This document shows, one piece after another, positions 27,069-35,845 of a DNA stretch of 64,000 nt. The stretch's first letter is position 1, and every line of letters begins with the position of its first letter. A model generated the notes under the pieces. That model ran no database searches, had not been told where the DNA came from, and was given only the letters and a program-made list of their open reading frames with translations. Origin of the DNA: Nevskia soli DSM 19509 (lineage in GTDB: Bacteria; Pseudomonadota; Gammaproteobacteria; Nevskiales; Nevskiaceae); contig NZ_JONR01000028.1 in the NCBI RefSeq assembly GCF_000711955.1, positions 11,553 to 75,552 of the forward strand, written 5' to 3'. A program made the translations under genes and the position numbers.

Positions 27069-27586
27069 TCGAAGGTTTGTCTGCTCTCCTTGCATCGATA
27101 AAACGGATCGAAGCGATAAATAGAAAGAGTTGGCTCTCTACCGGAAAGGCAATTAGCCTTGTAGAAGCAGATTAAGAAAATGCGGATGGCCAACCTTATT
27201 GCTTGGATGCGCATCCGCGCCGAGGAGAATGCAACGCGAGCTACACATGATCAAGTCTCACGCCCCACTCACCTCTGCTGCGCCGACGTACATCTTGGAC
27301 GGAAATGGTGGTGTGCTGTTTGTTCCAGTGACACTGGATCGAGCGCGACTTAGTACATCAATAGCGGAACGTTGCAGCGGAACAAGCGAAACGACCAAGC
27401 GCGATCAGTTCCAGTCAAAGTCCACAACTACGCATATCTCTCACAAGGGGTCGCCTTTGATGCGCCAGCGGGAACTGCTGGACGTCTGCATCAATCACCC
27501 GATTTGTTGAGGTTTTGCGGGCTCGGTGTCATTGCGGAGCCAAGGGGGTAAGAGCCCGCAAGTACATACATAGAACTGATAGCGAC
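27069..27586. other. Intergenic region before the RND operon
   Basis: Long leader without a supported gene. It includes the hairpin at 27515-27561 and ends at the shared regulatory motif. The sequence near 27113-27130 (AAATAGAAAGAGTT) faintly resembles that motif. Confidence 0.5.
27515..27561 (+). other. 10-bp perfect stem with 27-nt loop
   Basis: TTGCGGGCTC (27515-27524) pairs with GAGCCCGCAA (27552-27561). No U-run follows, so it is not a simple terminator. It may be an RNA structure or a looped operator ahead of the RND operon. Confidence 0.45.
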
Positions 27587-27598
27587 AATAAAAAGAAA

Positions 27599-27615
27599 GA
27601 GTTTCAGTAATAGAA
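27599..27615 (+). promoter_or_regulatory. Shared regulatory motif, copy 1 (GAGTTTCAGTAATAGAA)
   Basis: 68 bp before the RND gene. The 20 bases at 27587-27606 are identical to those at 40078-40097. Related 17-mers occur at 51936 and 54997. Likely binding site of a common regulator or part of a common promoter. Confidence 0.6.
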
Positions 27616-27683
27616 GTGGCTGGGCTAAGCTCGCCGCCAATTCCCCTCATAGAGGGAATTAAATCTTAAATGCGAGGAGTCTG

Positions 27684-30173
27684 ATGAACCAATCGCTGCG
27701 GTTCAGGATTGCGAAGTGGGTGACCCATCACCGCTTGGTGACAGGAATATTCTTTGCTGTCGTCACCGTGTTCTTCGGCATCGGCCTGCGTAACGTCGAG
27801 CTAAAGACAATATTCTCGGATCTACTGCCGAAGGACGATCCCTTTGTGCAGGTTTTTAAGGATCACCCGAATTTTGGAAATCCGCTGACGATCACGATGA
27901 TGATCAAGCGGAAGGACGGTGACATCTACAACTCCGATACCTTGGCCAAGATCTGGAACATCACCCGCGAAATCGATCTCGCTCCCGGCGTCGATCACGA
28001 CCAGATCCTGTCGATCGCAACCGAGAAGGCCCGTTACGCCGAGGCCACCCCGATGGGAATCGATATGCGCCCTTTGATGGGCGACAAGGTGCCGAGCACC
28101 CCGGAAGAAGTGCAGGAATTCCGCAGCCGTGTCGACCGCTCCCCGAATGCCCGTACCTTCCTGGTGTCCGGCGACGCATCGGCGACGCTGATCAATGCGA
28201 CCTTCGTCGAGTCCCGACTGGATTATGGCGAGGCGTTCGAATTCATGCAGAACCTTGCTGCGAAGGCGAAAGACGAGCATCACGACGTCTATGTTGCCGG
28301 CCAGCCCATGTTGACCGGTTGGGTTTACCACCTCCAGCGCCAGACCTACAAGATCTTCGGCATTACTCTATTCTGCCTGGTCGGTGCGCTGACGTTGTAC
28401 ATGCGCAATATCGTCGGCGTGGTGACGCCGATCGTAACCAGCATCGTCGCGGCGATTTGGGGTTTCGGCCTGACCGGTTGGATCCATTCTCCGATTGAGC
28501 CGCTGCTGATGGTGGTTCCATTGCTACTGGTGGCGCGATCATTCTCCCACTGCGTGCAGTTCACCGAGCGCTTCTACGAGGTCTACTGGCATGTCAAGGA
28601 CCGCGTGAAGGCTGCCGAAATCACCATGGGGGTGATGATGGCACCCAGTATTCTGGGCATCTTCACCGACATCGTCGGCATTTTCTTGATCGCCGTCGCG
28701 CCGATTCCTGCGATGCAGCGCTTCGCCTTGTTCTGTGGTTTCTGGTGCGTGTGGCTGATCCCGACAGGCGTGATTCTGATTTCCCTATTGCTGTCCGTGT
28801 TGCCGGCGCCGAAGAACGTGGCCCGGCTGACAGGCAAGGATGGCCAGTCCGGCGGCGTCCATCGCGCCCTACAGAAGGCCCTGACACTCACCTCCAAGGC
28901 GACATACGGCGGTCCGGCCAGAATCACCACCGCGATCATGCTGGTTGTCGGCACAGTGGCCGTGATCACTGCGCTGCACATCAAGATCGGCAATCCGGTC
29001 GAAGGTACTGGTTTGTTGTGGGACGATTCGGAGTTCAACACTGCGGTTCGGCAGATCAACAGAAATTTCCCGGGCGTTAACACACTTGAGATTGTGCTCG
29101 AAGCCAAGGACCGCGATCCGAGCCACATCGTCCGCGTCGCGCGCGAGGCCGAAACCATTCGGACCGCGCTAAAGCTCCAGGAGCTCATGGAGAGCAGCGT
29201 CGCCCCGCCACGCGCCGATCTGGCGTTCGCTGACTACCTGATGGAAGGCAACCGTTTGTTCTCCGGTGGCGATCCGAAGTGGATGCCGCTAGACCAGAAC
29301 GATAAGGCCGTAATCGCGGCGGCGACAGCTGTGACGCTGGGTACGAACCTGAAGAATTTCTCCCACGTGGCGGATTTCCAGCTCAAGGACTCCACTGTGT
29401 CCTTCTGGTACAAGGACAATAAGGAGGAAACCGTCATCGCCGCACTCGCGGCGGCCAGAGCCGCCGTCCAGCAGGTTGGTGTTGAGCACAAAGACTTCAA
29501 CGTCCGGCTCGGCACCGGAACGATCGCTCTGCAGAACGCTACAAACGTGGTGGTCGAACGCTACCACTGGGTGATTATCGGCCTGCTCAATCTGATCATC
29601 TTCATCGGTACTAGTCTGGCGTATCGCTCAATGATCGCTGGCTTTATCTTGCTGCTCCCGGTAAACATGGCCAACTTCGTCCTGAACGGAACGATGCACC
29701 TGATCGGCCTGGGGCTGGACATTAACTCCCTGATGGTGTCAGCCATCGGCGTCGGCGTCGGTATTGACTATGGTATCTACCTGCTCTCGCGCATCTGCGA
29801 GGAGTACCACGCGCATGACGGTCATTGGGATCGCGCGATCGAAGCGTCTCTCACCACTACCGGTAAAGCGATCTTGTTCACGGCGTCGATCATGTTCGTC
29901 GGCATCGCCCCTTGGTACTTCCTTTCCGCTCTGAAGTTCATGGCGGACATGGGGCTGCTACTGACCCTGACTATGATCATCAATATGGTGCTGGCCCTAG
30001 TGTTCCTGCCACTCCTCGTGTGGCTAATCAAGCCGAGCTTTGTGAAGAGAAAAGATCTCCTGGTCGGCGAGGGCGTGGACCTCTCCTTATTCACCGAAGG
30101 CGACGAGCCGAAGCCCGGCGTGGTCGCACCGAGATTGATCGGCGGCCACCCCGTGGGCGTGGGCGATAGTTGA
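27684..30173 (+). CDS. MMPL/HpnN-type RND transporter
   Basis: 829-aa inner-membrane transporter of the RND superfamily, in the MMPL/hydrophobe exporter branch, which handles lipids and other hydrophobic compounds. Twelve transmembrane segments in two halves. The first helix (residues ~19-37) is followed by a periplasmic porter domain (NVELKTIFSDLLPKDDPFVQVF, typical of this branch). The second half carries VSAIGVGVGIDYGIYLLSR, with the conserved Gly/Asp of the proton relay. ATG 27684 with GAGGAG. No adaptor or TolC partner is adjacent. Instead it is followed by a Ycf48-like protein and DUF1302, a combination seen with DUF1329 in other Proteobacteria. Direction of transport is unknown. Confidence 0.9.
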   Translation: MNQSLRFRIAKWVTHHRLVTGIFFAVVTVFFGIGLRNVELKTIFSDLLPKDDPFVQVFKDHPNFGNPLTITMMIKRKDGDIYNSDTLAKIWNITREIDLAPGVDHDQILSIATEKARYAEATPMGIDMRPLMGDKVPSTPEEVQEFRSRVDRSPNARTFLVSGDASATLINATFVESRLDYGEAFEFMQNLAAKAKDEHHDVYVAGQPMLTGWVYHLQRQTYKIFGITLFCLVGALTLYMRNIVGVVTPIVTSIVAAIWGFGLTGWIHSPIEPLLMVVPLLLVARSFSHCVQFTERFYEVYWHVKDRVKAAEITMGVMMAPSILGIFTDIVGIFLIAVAPIPAMQRFALFCGFWCVWLIPTGVILISLLLSVLPAPKNVARLTGKDGQSGGVHRALQKALTLTSKATYGGPARITTAIMLVVGTVAVITALHIKIGNPVEGTGLLWDDSEFNTAVRQINRNFPGVNTLEIVLEAKDRDPSHIVRVAREAETIRTALKLQELMESSVAPPRADLAFADYLMEGNRLFSGGDPKWMPLDQNDKAVIAAATAVTLGTNLKNFSHVADFQLKDSTVSFWYKDNKEETVIAALAAARAAVQQVGVEHKDFNVRLGTGTIALQNATNVVVERYHWVIIGLLNLIIFIGTSLAYRSMIAGFILLLPVNMANFVLNGTMHLIGLGLDINSLMVSAIGVGVGIDYGIYLLSRICEEYHAHDGHWDRAIEASLTTTGKAILFTASIMFVGIAPWYFLSALKFMADMGLLLTLTMIINMVLALVFLPLLVWLIKPSFVKRKDLLVGEGVDLSLFTEGDEPKPGVVAPRLIGGHPVGVGDS

Positions 30174-30266
30174 GGCCGAAAAGGGACGTGGCATAAATAG
30201 CGAAGAAGCAGCGCGAACCCTGATCCCGCTTGACGGAGCCAGGCAAGAATCTTCGGAGGAGTTCAA

Positions 30267-31259
30267 GTGAAAAGCGGACAAGTAATACTTGCAACGGTGC
30301 TGCTGCTCGGGGGGGCCTTGGGTATGACGCCCAAAGCGGGTGCCAACCCCGCTCTGACCCTGACCACCTTAAAAGAAGGAATTCCCCACCAAGCCCTATT
30401 GGCGGTGGCCTTCGAAAACAAGGATGGCATAGCGGTTGGGTTCAACGGCGAGATCCAGGAATCCAATGACGGCGGTAGTCATTGGCGGTCGGGCAAACCA
30501 TTCAACAACATGTCACTTCTGGGCGTGACGAAGAAGGGCGGCACTACGCTCGTGGTGGGACAGAGTGGGTTGATACTCGCCCGACACGGCAACTCGGCCT
30601 GGACCCAGGCAGATAGCGGCACCACGGAACGCCTGTTCGATGTCAGCCTGGGAAAAAACAATCATGCGATAGCTGTTGGTTCGTTCGGTACCATCGTCGT
30701 GTCGCAGGACGGAGGGCAGACCTGGAAATTGATTTCACCTGACTGGGGTGCCCTGATCTCCGGGCAGGGGTTGTCCTTTCAGCCGCATCTTTACGCAGCA
30801 AATATCGATGATAGCGGCACCATGACGGTGGTCGGCGAAGCCGGGACTATTGCCCGTTCCGTGGATGACGGGACCTCCTGGAAAATCGTGCACAAGGGTA
30901 ACCCCGACGAGCAGGCAGAAAACGCCTCGCTTCTGGCCATCAATATGCGATCGGATGGAGTGGGGTATGCCGTGGGGCAGGACGGTGCAATCCTTCACAG
31001 TACCGACAACGGCTTGAGTTGGAGCGTCCAGGAGACCGGCACACAGTCGATCCTACTTGGTGTCACCTCCTCGCCGGATGGCACCGTTCTCGTGACCGCC
31101 ATGTATTCGATGCTGGTGAGCAAGGACGGTGGCAAGAGTTGGTACTCAGTCGTCGATCCGATGATTAAGTCGTCTTGGTCGGTCGGCATTGCGCCGATCG
31201 ATGGCGGCGGAAGCATCGTCGTGGGCCGTGCGGGGACGATTTTACGCGTCAATCCTTAG
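30267..31259 (+). CDS. Ycf48/BNR-like beta-propeller, exported
   Basis: 330 aa. Signal peptide VILATVLLLGGALGMTPKAGA. Then repeated propeller blades of the Ycf48/BNR type with recurring Asp-box-like S-x-D-x-G-x-x-W elements: SNDGGSHWRSG, SQDGGQTWKLI, SVDDGTSWKIV, STDNGLSWSVQ, SKDGGKSWYSV. About six or seven blades. GTG 30267 is preceded by CGGAGGAG. Periplasmic, and probably an assembly or scaffold factor for its operon partners. The name derives from a photosystem II assembly factor, but no photosynthetic link is implied. Confidence 0.88.
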   Translation: MKSGQVILATVLLLGGALGMTPKAGANPALTLTTLKEGIPHQALLAVAFENKDGIAVGFNGEIQESNDGGSHWRSGKPFNNMSLLGVTKKGGTTLVVGQSGLILARHGNSAWTQADSGTTERLFDVSLGKNNHAIAVGSFGTIVVSQDGGQTWKLISPDWGALISGQGLSFQPHLYAANIDDSGTMTVVGEAGTIARSVDDGTSWKIVHKGNPDEQAENASLLAINMRSDGVGYAVGQDGAILHSTDNGLSWSVQETGTQSILLGVTSSPDGTVLVTAMYSMLVSKDGGKSWYSVVDPMIKSSWSVGIAPIDGGGSIVVGRAGTILRVNP

Positions 31260-31339
31260 CGGTTGGGGGTGGGGCCAGCCGGTTAAAGGTGCGCCGGCTG
31301 GTGCGGTTGGACCAAGCCAAGATATCTGGAGATAGAAGA

Positions 31340-33361
31340 ATGAAGTTCAAGACTGTGGGAACGGGAGCCCTAGTCGCCGGCATGCTGCTGGGATTTGCTC
31401 CCTTTGCTGACGCACAGGATAACGGTTCGCCAATTGGTACGGGCTGGTTGAGCGGAGTCGATTTTGCATTTGGCCAGATGCTCCGCGAGGAAACGGCGTA
31501 TCGGACCAACCCAACCGGCAATCCATACAATCAGAATACCAATGTGTTCCAGGACCAAACGGTTGCCCGCCAGGCATTCCTGCCGCCGACTTTGGGTGTC
31601 AATCTGGTGAAGTGGGGCGAAGTACCGTTGCCGTATGGGGACACGGTGCGTCGTGGGGACTTTGTGCCGACGTCCGGCAATCGAATGAACTACGAAATCC
31701 TACGCTCCGAAACAGAGTTTGCGGTCAAGTTCGGTGAACAATTCAACATCACGGGGCGCTTGCGCGGCATCTACCAGCCCGACGTTTACGACGACTTCAA
31801 CGCCTCGTCCGTCGGCGATCAGCAACAGGGCGGCATCACCGGCGGCATTCCGAGCCTCTATCACGGCAAGCCCAACTATATGGGCTACGAAGTCGAGGGC
31901 AAGCGGAATCCGAATCCGCTGGAATGGTCCGGCCGTAACTATCAGCTGTATTTTCCGGCCCTATTCGCCGAATATCACATCGGCGACCTGGACGTGCGTG
32001 CCGGTAATCAGCAGATTGCGTGGGGCCAGGAAATCTACCTGCGTACCTTCGACGTGCCAAATGGTTTGGACTTCCGTCGCCATTTGATCACTGACCGCGC
32101 ACTGGAGGAGTTCTCGGATAAGCGTATTCCGCAGCTTTCTATCCGTGCCACAGATCAGCTTACCGATACGATGCTGATCGACGGCTTCGTTTCGAAATTC
32201 CAGCCGACGGTCTACCCCAACCCGAATACTCCGTACAACGTAATCGCGTCTCAGTTTACGATCCACGATCTGTACTCCAAGAACGGCTATGACAGTTGGA
32301 ACAAGCTCGACTACGGTATCCGCTTGAAGGACGAACATGGCCAGTGGGGCTGGCAAGCCGCATTCGTGCGGCGTTTCAACCCGGACGGCGCTTTTCGTTG
32401 GACCGAGTCCGGGGTCGTCAAGAGCTTCAACCCTGCGCCGCTCAGCCTTGGCTCGGTCGTGAATACTCTGTACGCCCTCAAACTACCGGGCTGCACCAAC
32501 CCGACCCTGTGCCGTCAATACGCGAACACCGGCGAAGCCTTCTCGCACACGCCGTTTGAAGTGGCTCCGGCCGGCATTTATACCTTCGATGAGTGGAAGA
32601 AGTACGGCGAACTTGACCGGCTGACGGCGATCGGCACCTGGAATGCTGCTGTGAAGGACTTCCCGGCCTTGGCTGACGTCTATCAAACACCAGTAGAAAC
32701 CATGGATGAACTGAAGGCGGAACTCAATACTGACTTTATTGTTAGCGGCGGAAGCCTGCGGGGCCACATCGCCCGCGACTACTTCCAGGAAAATCTATTC
32801 ATGCTGGGTGGCACTTACACCATCGAAAGCGAAAACAACTTCCTGAACGAGATGATCTTCAACCTCGAGGGCCAATACACACCGCATCGCGTGTTCACCG
32901 CCGCCGATCTGAACGTCAACTTCCAGCAGGAAGACGAATACACGATTACTGCGACAATGGATAAGTGGCATCGTTTCTGGGAAAGCATTCCGGCGACCTA
33001 CCTAGTTCTCGAGGTCGAAACCAAGAATCGCAGCGACCTGACCGGGCGCGTCCTGAAGGGCTACGGTGTCTCTACTGATCGTGACACCCCGGGCAAGCGC
33101 TCTAATGCTACCTACGTCGTGTTCGGCTTCAGCCAGCCATTTCCGAACAAAGTTTATGAGCTCGAATTTGCGACGCTGATCGACACTGGTGGCGGCCTGT
33201 TGGCGCAGCCCACAGGCCGCTGGCATCCTTCCGGCCACATCACGGTGGAGGCGTTCTATAACTACGTCAACGGTCACCTGTATAACGGGGAAGGCAACAA
33301 TCTCTTCTCCTCGTACGGCTACACCAATGACGTCAATTTGAGACTAACCTACAAATTCTGA
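31340..33361 (+). CDS. DUF1302 outer-membrane protein
   Basis: 673 aa. Signal peptide MKFKTVGTGALVAGMLLGF...ADA cleaved near residue 25. The remainder is rich in alternating aromatic/hydrophobic strands and ends in a terminal Phe (NDVNLRLTYKF), the C-terminal signature of outer-membrane beta-barrels. Typical DUF1302 elements include GVNLVKWGEVPLPYGD and ADLDVRAGNQQIAWGQE-like text (here GDLDVRAGNQQIAWGQ). It starts at ATG 31340 with GGAG nearby. The frame is open further upstream over the end of the Ycf48 gene, without signal character. Probably the outer-membrane channel or receptor of this block. Confidence 0.9.
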   Translation: MKFKTVGTGALVAGMLLGFAPFADAQDNGSPIGTGWLSGVDFAFGQMLREETAYRTNPTGNPYNQNTNVFQDQTVARQAFLPPTLGVNLVKWGEVPLPYGDTVRRGDFVPTSGNRMNYEILRSETEFAVKFGEQFNITGRLRGIYQPDVYDDFNASSVGDQQQGGITGGIPSLYHGKPNYMGYEVEGKRNPNPLEWSGRNYQLYFPALFAEYHIGDLDVRAGNQQIAWGQEIYLRTFDVPNGLDFRRHLITDRALEEFSDKRIPQLSIRATDQLTDTMLIDGFVSKFQPTVYPNPNTPYNVIASQFTIHDLYSKNGYDSWNKLDYGIRLKDEHGQWGWQAAFVRRFNPDGAFRWTESGVVKSFNPAPLSLGSVVNTLYALKLPGCTNPTLCRQYANTGEAFSHTPFEVAPAGIYTFDEWKKYGELDRLTAIGTWNAAVKDFPALADVYQTPVETMDELKAELNTDFIVSGGSLRGHIARDYFQENLFMLGGTYTIESENNFLNEMIFNLEGQYTPHRVFTAADLNVNFQQEDEYTITATMDKWHRFWESIPATYLVLEVETKNRSDLTGRVLKGYGVSTDRDTPGKRSNATYVVFGFSQPFPNKVYELEFATLIDTGGGLLAQPTGRWHPSGHITVEAFYNYVNGHLYNGEGNNLFSSYGYTNDVNLRLTYKF

Positions 33362-33463
33362 AGTCCAGTTTTACCGAGACGTTGGCGGGAGTTGGTGTCG
33401 CAGGACGCCCTCTCCCGCATTTTGTTTCCGGTGTTTGTTGTCCAACGTATTGGAAGCAGATTC

Positions 33464-33919
33464 ATGCCGCCGATCACGGAGTCGAAGATGACTGTACGTA
33501 CCCGGCTTAAGCATCGTCCTATCGAACTGGATGAGTGGGGCCATGTCCCGGCGGCGCCATCAAATGGGGCCTTCGTCGTCTTTGTCGGAATTGTTCGTGA
33601 CAACCAAGATGGCAGGAAGGTCGCTGCAATTCGCTACCACGCACATATTGCGTTGGCGGAAAAGCTCTTAGCAGACATTGAATCCACGGCCGCTAAGAAC
33701 TTTGGGGTTGAGGCGATGGTGGCACATGCGGTTGGACATCTGGAGGTCGGTGAAGCAAGTCTCCTCGTACATGTCCAAGGCGGTCATCGTGGAGAATCAT
33801 TTGATGCCTGCCGCTGGGTGGTCGATACGATCAAGAAATCAGTTCCTATCTGGAAGGAGGATTTCTTCGTCGATGGAAAGCGTCATTTTCAGGTGGGCGT
33901 CCCAATCCAGCCTGTTTGA
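33464..33919 (+). CDS. moaE: Molybdopterin synthase catalytic subunit
   Basis: 151 aa from ATG 33464 (GGAAG upstream) or 143 aa from ATG 33488 (GGAG upstream). MoaE transfers sulfur from MoaD thiocarboxylate to cPMP to form molybdopterin. Visible are AFVVFVGIVRDNQDGRKV, HAVGHLEVGEASLLVHVQGGHRGESFDACRWVVDTIKKSVPIWKED, including the HR and the K-K...PIWK lysines. The usual LxYExY element reads IRYHAHIALAEKLL, a departure. No moaD is adjacent. Oddly placed between DUF1302 and DUF1329 genes, apparently in the same transcription unit. Confidence 0.88.
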   Translation: MPPITESKMTVRTRLKHRPIELDEWGHVPAAPSNGAFVVFVGIVRDNQDGRKVAAIRYHAHIALAEKLLADIESTAAKNFGVEAMVAHAVGHLEVGEASLLVHVQGGHRGESFDACRWVVDTIKKSVPIWKEDFFVDGKRHFQVGVPIQPV

Positions 33920-33990
33920 GATCGTATCGGGTAAGCCGTTCCGTCCATGCTACGCATGGAATCTTCGGAAGATATGGAGGGTGCGCGGGC

Positions 33991-35379
33991 ATGTATATCA
34001 CTCGCTTCGATCGTGGCTACTCGCGCCGCAAGTTCATGCAGGACGCCGCTCGCGGAATCCTGGCCACGGGCGTGCTGATGCCAGTGTGGGAGGCGATGGC
34101 TCAGAGCGGTAGCAGCGAAAAGGCGTACCCGGAAGAGCTTCTGTCGATCGAAGGATATACCAGGGGGAAGATTAAGACCGGGGACTATATCGACGCCAAC
34201 AATGTTGAATTCGTCAAGGATCTGCTTGAGCCGGTGCGTTACGAGCAGATTCTGAAGATGGGACGGCGTCTCAAGGTCGGCAAGTCGACTCACGACGTCA
34301 TGCGCCTGTCACCCTGGGAATATATCGAGGCCACGCTAAAGAACGCCGGCAAGGCAGGATTCGATGCCAAGGGCAACATCGTTAACAAGTCGGACGGTCA
34401 ACCCTGGATTGGCGGCAGTCCGTTTCCTGACCCAAAGACTGCGATAGAACTGTTTGCAGCGCAAACCCTCAACTGGGGGCGTCACGATGCATCCTTCTAC
34501 GCCTTCAAGGAGGATGAAGTTGCGCCGGATGGATCCGTACCATTCTCCTATACGGGTTGCTGGGCCGAACTGTCCCCTGTCGCGCGCACTGTCCTGAATC
34601 CGAAGCCATACTGGCCCGAGCACAAGGATAAGCTGCGCTACCAGACGGTGTTCTTTCTGGAATCCAGCGACGTCCGTGGCACTTCTTTCTTGAATGTCTG
34701 GGATTACGATCAGAACAATCTGCCACAGCTGTACGGCTACCTGCCGCAATACCGCCGCGTGCGCCAATATCCCACCGACCAACGCTTCGAGTCTCTGGTG
34801 CCGGGTTCGTGTCTATACCTGTCCGATGCCTGGGCCGCTGGAGACCCTCTTTATACGTGGGGCAACTATAAAATTGTCGGCCGCGGTCCATTCCTGGCCG
34901 GCCTATCTGACAACTGGAACTCCGCGTCGCCGAACTGGGAGCACAAGACCCACGGTGGTACCCATGGTGCCTGCTTCTGGGATTGCACCGTGGAACTTGT
35001 CCCGGAGGCGATCATCGTTGAGGCCGAACCGCTCAAGTTCCCGCGTGCGCCCATTTCAAAAAAGCGCGTCTGGTTCGATGCGCGCAACCAGGTCGTACTC
35101 GGTATGGTCACATTCGATCGTAAGGGACTGCCATTCCGCTCTTTCGATGGTGCGTACGGCGTGTACGACGATGGCAAGGCCGTAGTCAAGGATGGACAGC
35201 ATCCATATTGGAGTTGGATGCACGTCACCGCATCGGATATCCAGACCGGTGCGATTACACGTCTGCAGCAGGTGCAAGTGCTGGAGATGGTATACAGGAG
35301 TCAGGCCAACGACCCGAAGATCTACGAGACCTACATGACGCAACAGGCCCTCATGCGCCTCGGGGGCGCCTCCGCCTGA
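33991..35379 (+). CDS. DUF1329 protein, Tat-exported (first copy)
   Basis: 462 aa. N-terminus GYSRRKFMQDAARGILATG is a strong twin-arginine signal (RR at 12-13), with cleavage near AMA|Q (37). DUF1329 core elements: NNLPQLYGYLPQYRRVRQYPTDQRFESLVPG, GPFL and ISKKRVWFDARNQVVLGMVTFDRKG. DUF1329 proteins are thought to be periplasmic or outer-membrane partners of DUF1302 with a LolA/LolB-like fold (family knowledge, not shown here). Start ATG 33991 after GGAGGG, 71 bp past moaE. A frame open further upstream lacks signal features. Confidence 0.9.
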   Translation: MYITRFDRGYSRRKFMQDAARGILATGVLMPVWEAMAQSGSSEKAYPEELLSIEGYTRGKIKTGDYIDANNVEFVKDLLEPVRYEQILKMGRRLKVGKSTHDVMRLSPWEYIEATLKNAGKAGFDAKGNIVNKSDGQPWIGGSPFPDPKTAIELFAAQTLNWGRHDASFYAFKEDEVAPDGSVPFSYTGCWAELSPVARTVLNPKPYWPEHKDKLRYQTVFFLESSDVRGTSFLNVWDYDQNNLPQLYGYLPQYRRVRQYPTDQRFESLVPGSCLYLSDAWAAGDPLYTWGNYKIVGRGPFLAGLSDNWNSASPNWEHKTHGGTHGACFWDCTVELVPEAIIVEAEPLKFPRAPISKKRVWFDARNQVVLGMVTFDRKGLPFRSFDGAYGVYDDGKAVVKDGQHPYWSWMHVTASDIQTGAITRLQQVQVLEMVYRSQANDPKIYETYMTQQALMRLGGASA

Positions 35380-35845
35380 TCGAAGTGAGTTCCCCGAAAG
35401 CGGCATGTAGTTAGCGCACCGGACAGCTTCTTTAACTATAAGCGACACTGTTGAAATGGATAAACACAATCGATTGGAGTTATGGAGCGCGTCTTCCTAT
35501 GATGCGAGTAAGGACGACTACGATGCCGGTGTCACTGAGATCCGGCAATCGACAGTTGATTAGCAGAAACCGGATCGCACAGGTTCACTGCAACAGGAGT
35601 GAGAACGCGACTATCGCCAGTATTTAGTGGATCGAGCTGCATCCATTGCCGTTGAATCGATCCATCAAAAAGATACCCGTATAGGGTTAATCCATTCGAG
35701 CCACATCGGCGTTCTGGAGTACGGCGCCGTGCCGATGAAGGCCAGGCTGGTGGATTTCTAGTGGCAGAAAGAATCGCTTGACGTTTGTATGCAATACCGG
35801 TGTCGCCCTTCCGTATAAGGGCACGTGCGGGAACAGGAGCCAAAG
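35380..35845. other. Gap between the two DUF1329 genes
   Basis: About 465 bp without a supported gene. It ends with a small hairpin, GCCCTT-CCGTAT-AAGGGC (35805-35822), just before the ribosome-binding site of the next gene. It may be a leader structure. A separate promoter for the second DUF1329 gene is possible. Confidence 0.5.

Noticed and set aside
30267..31259. Photosystem II assembly role for the Ycf48-like protein
   Set aside because: Ycf48-type propellers are common in non-photosynthetic Proteobacteria beside DUF1302/RND genes. No photosynthesis gene is present.
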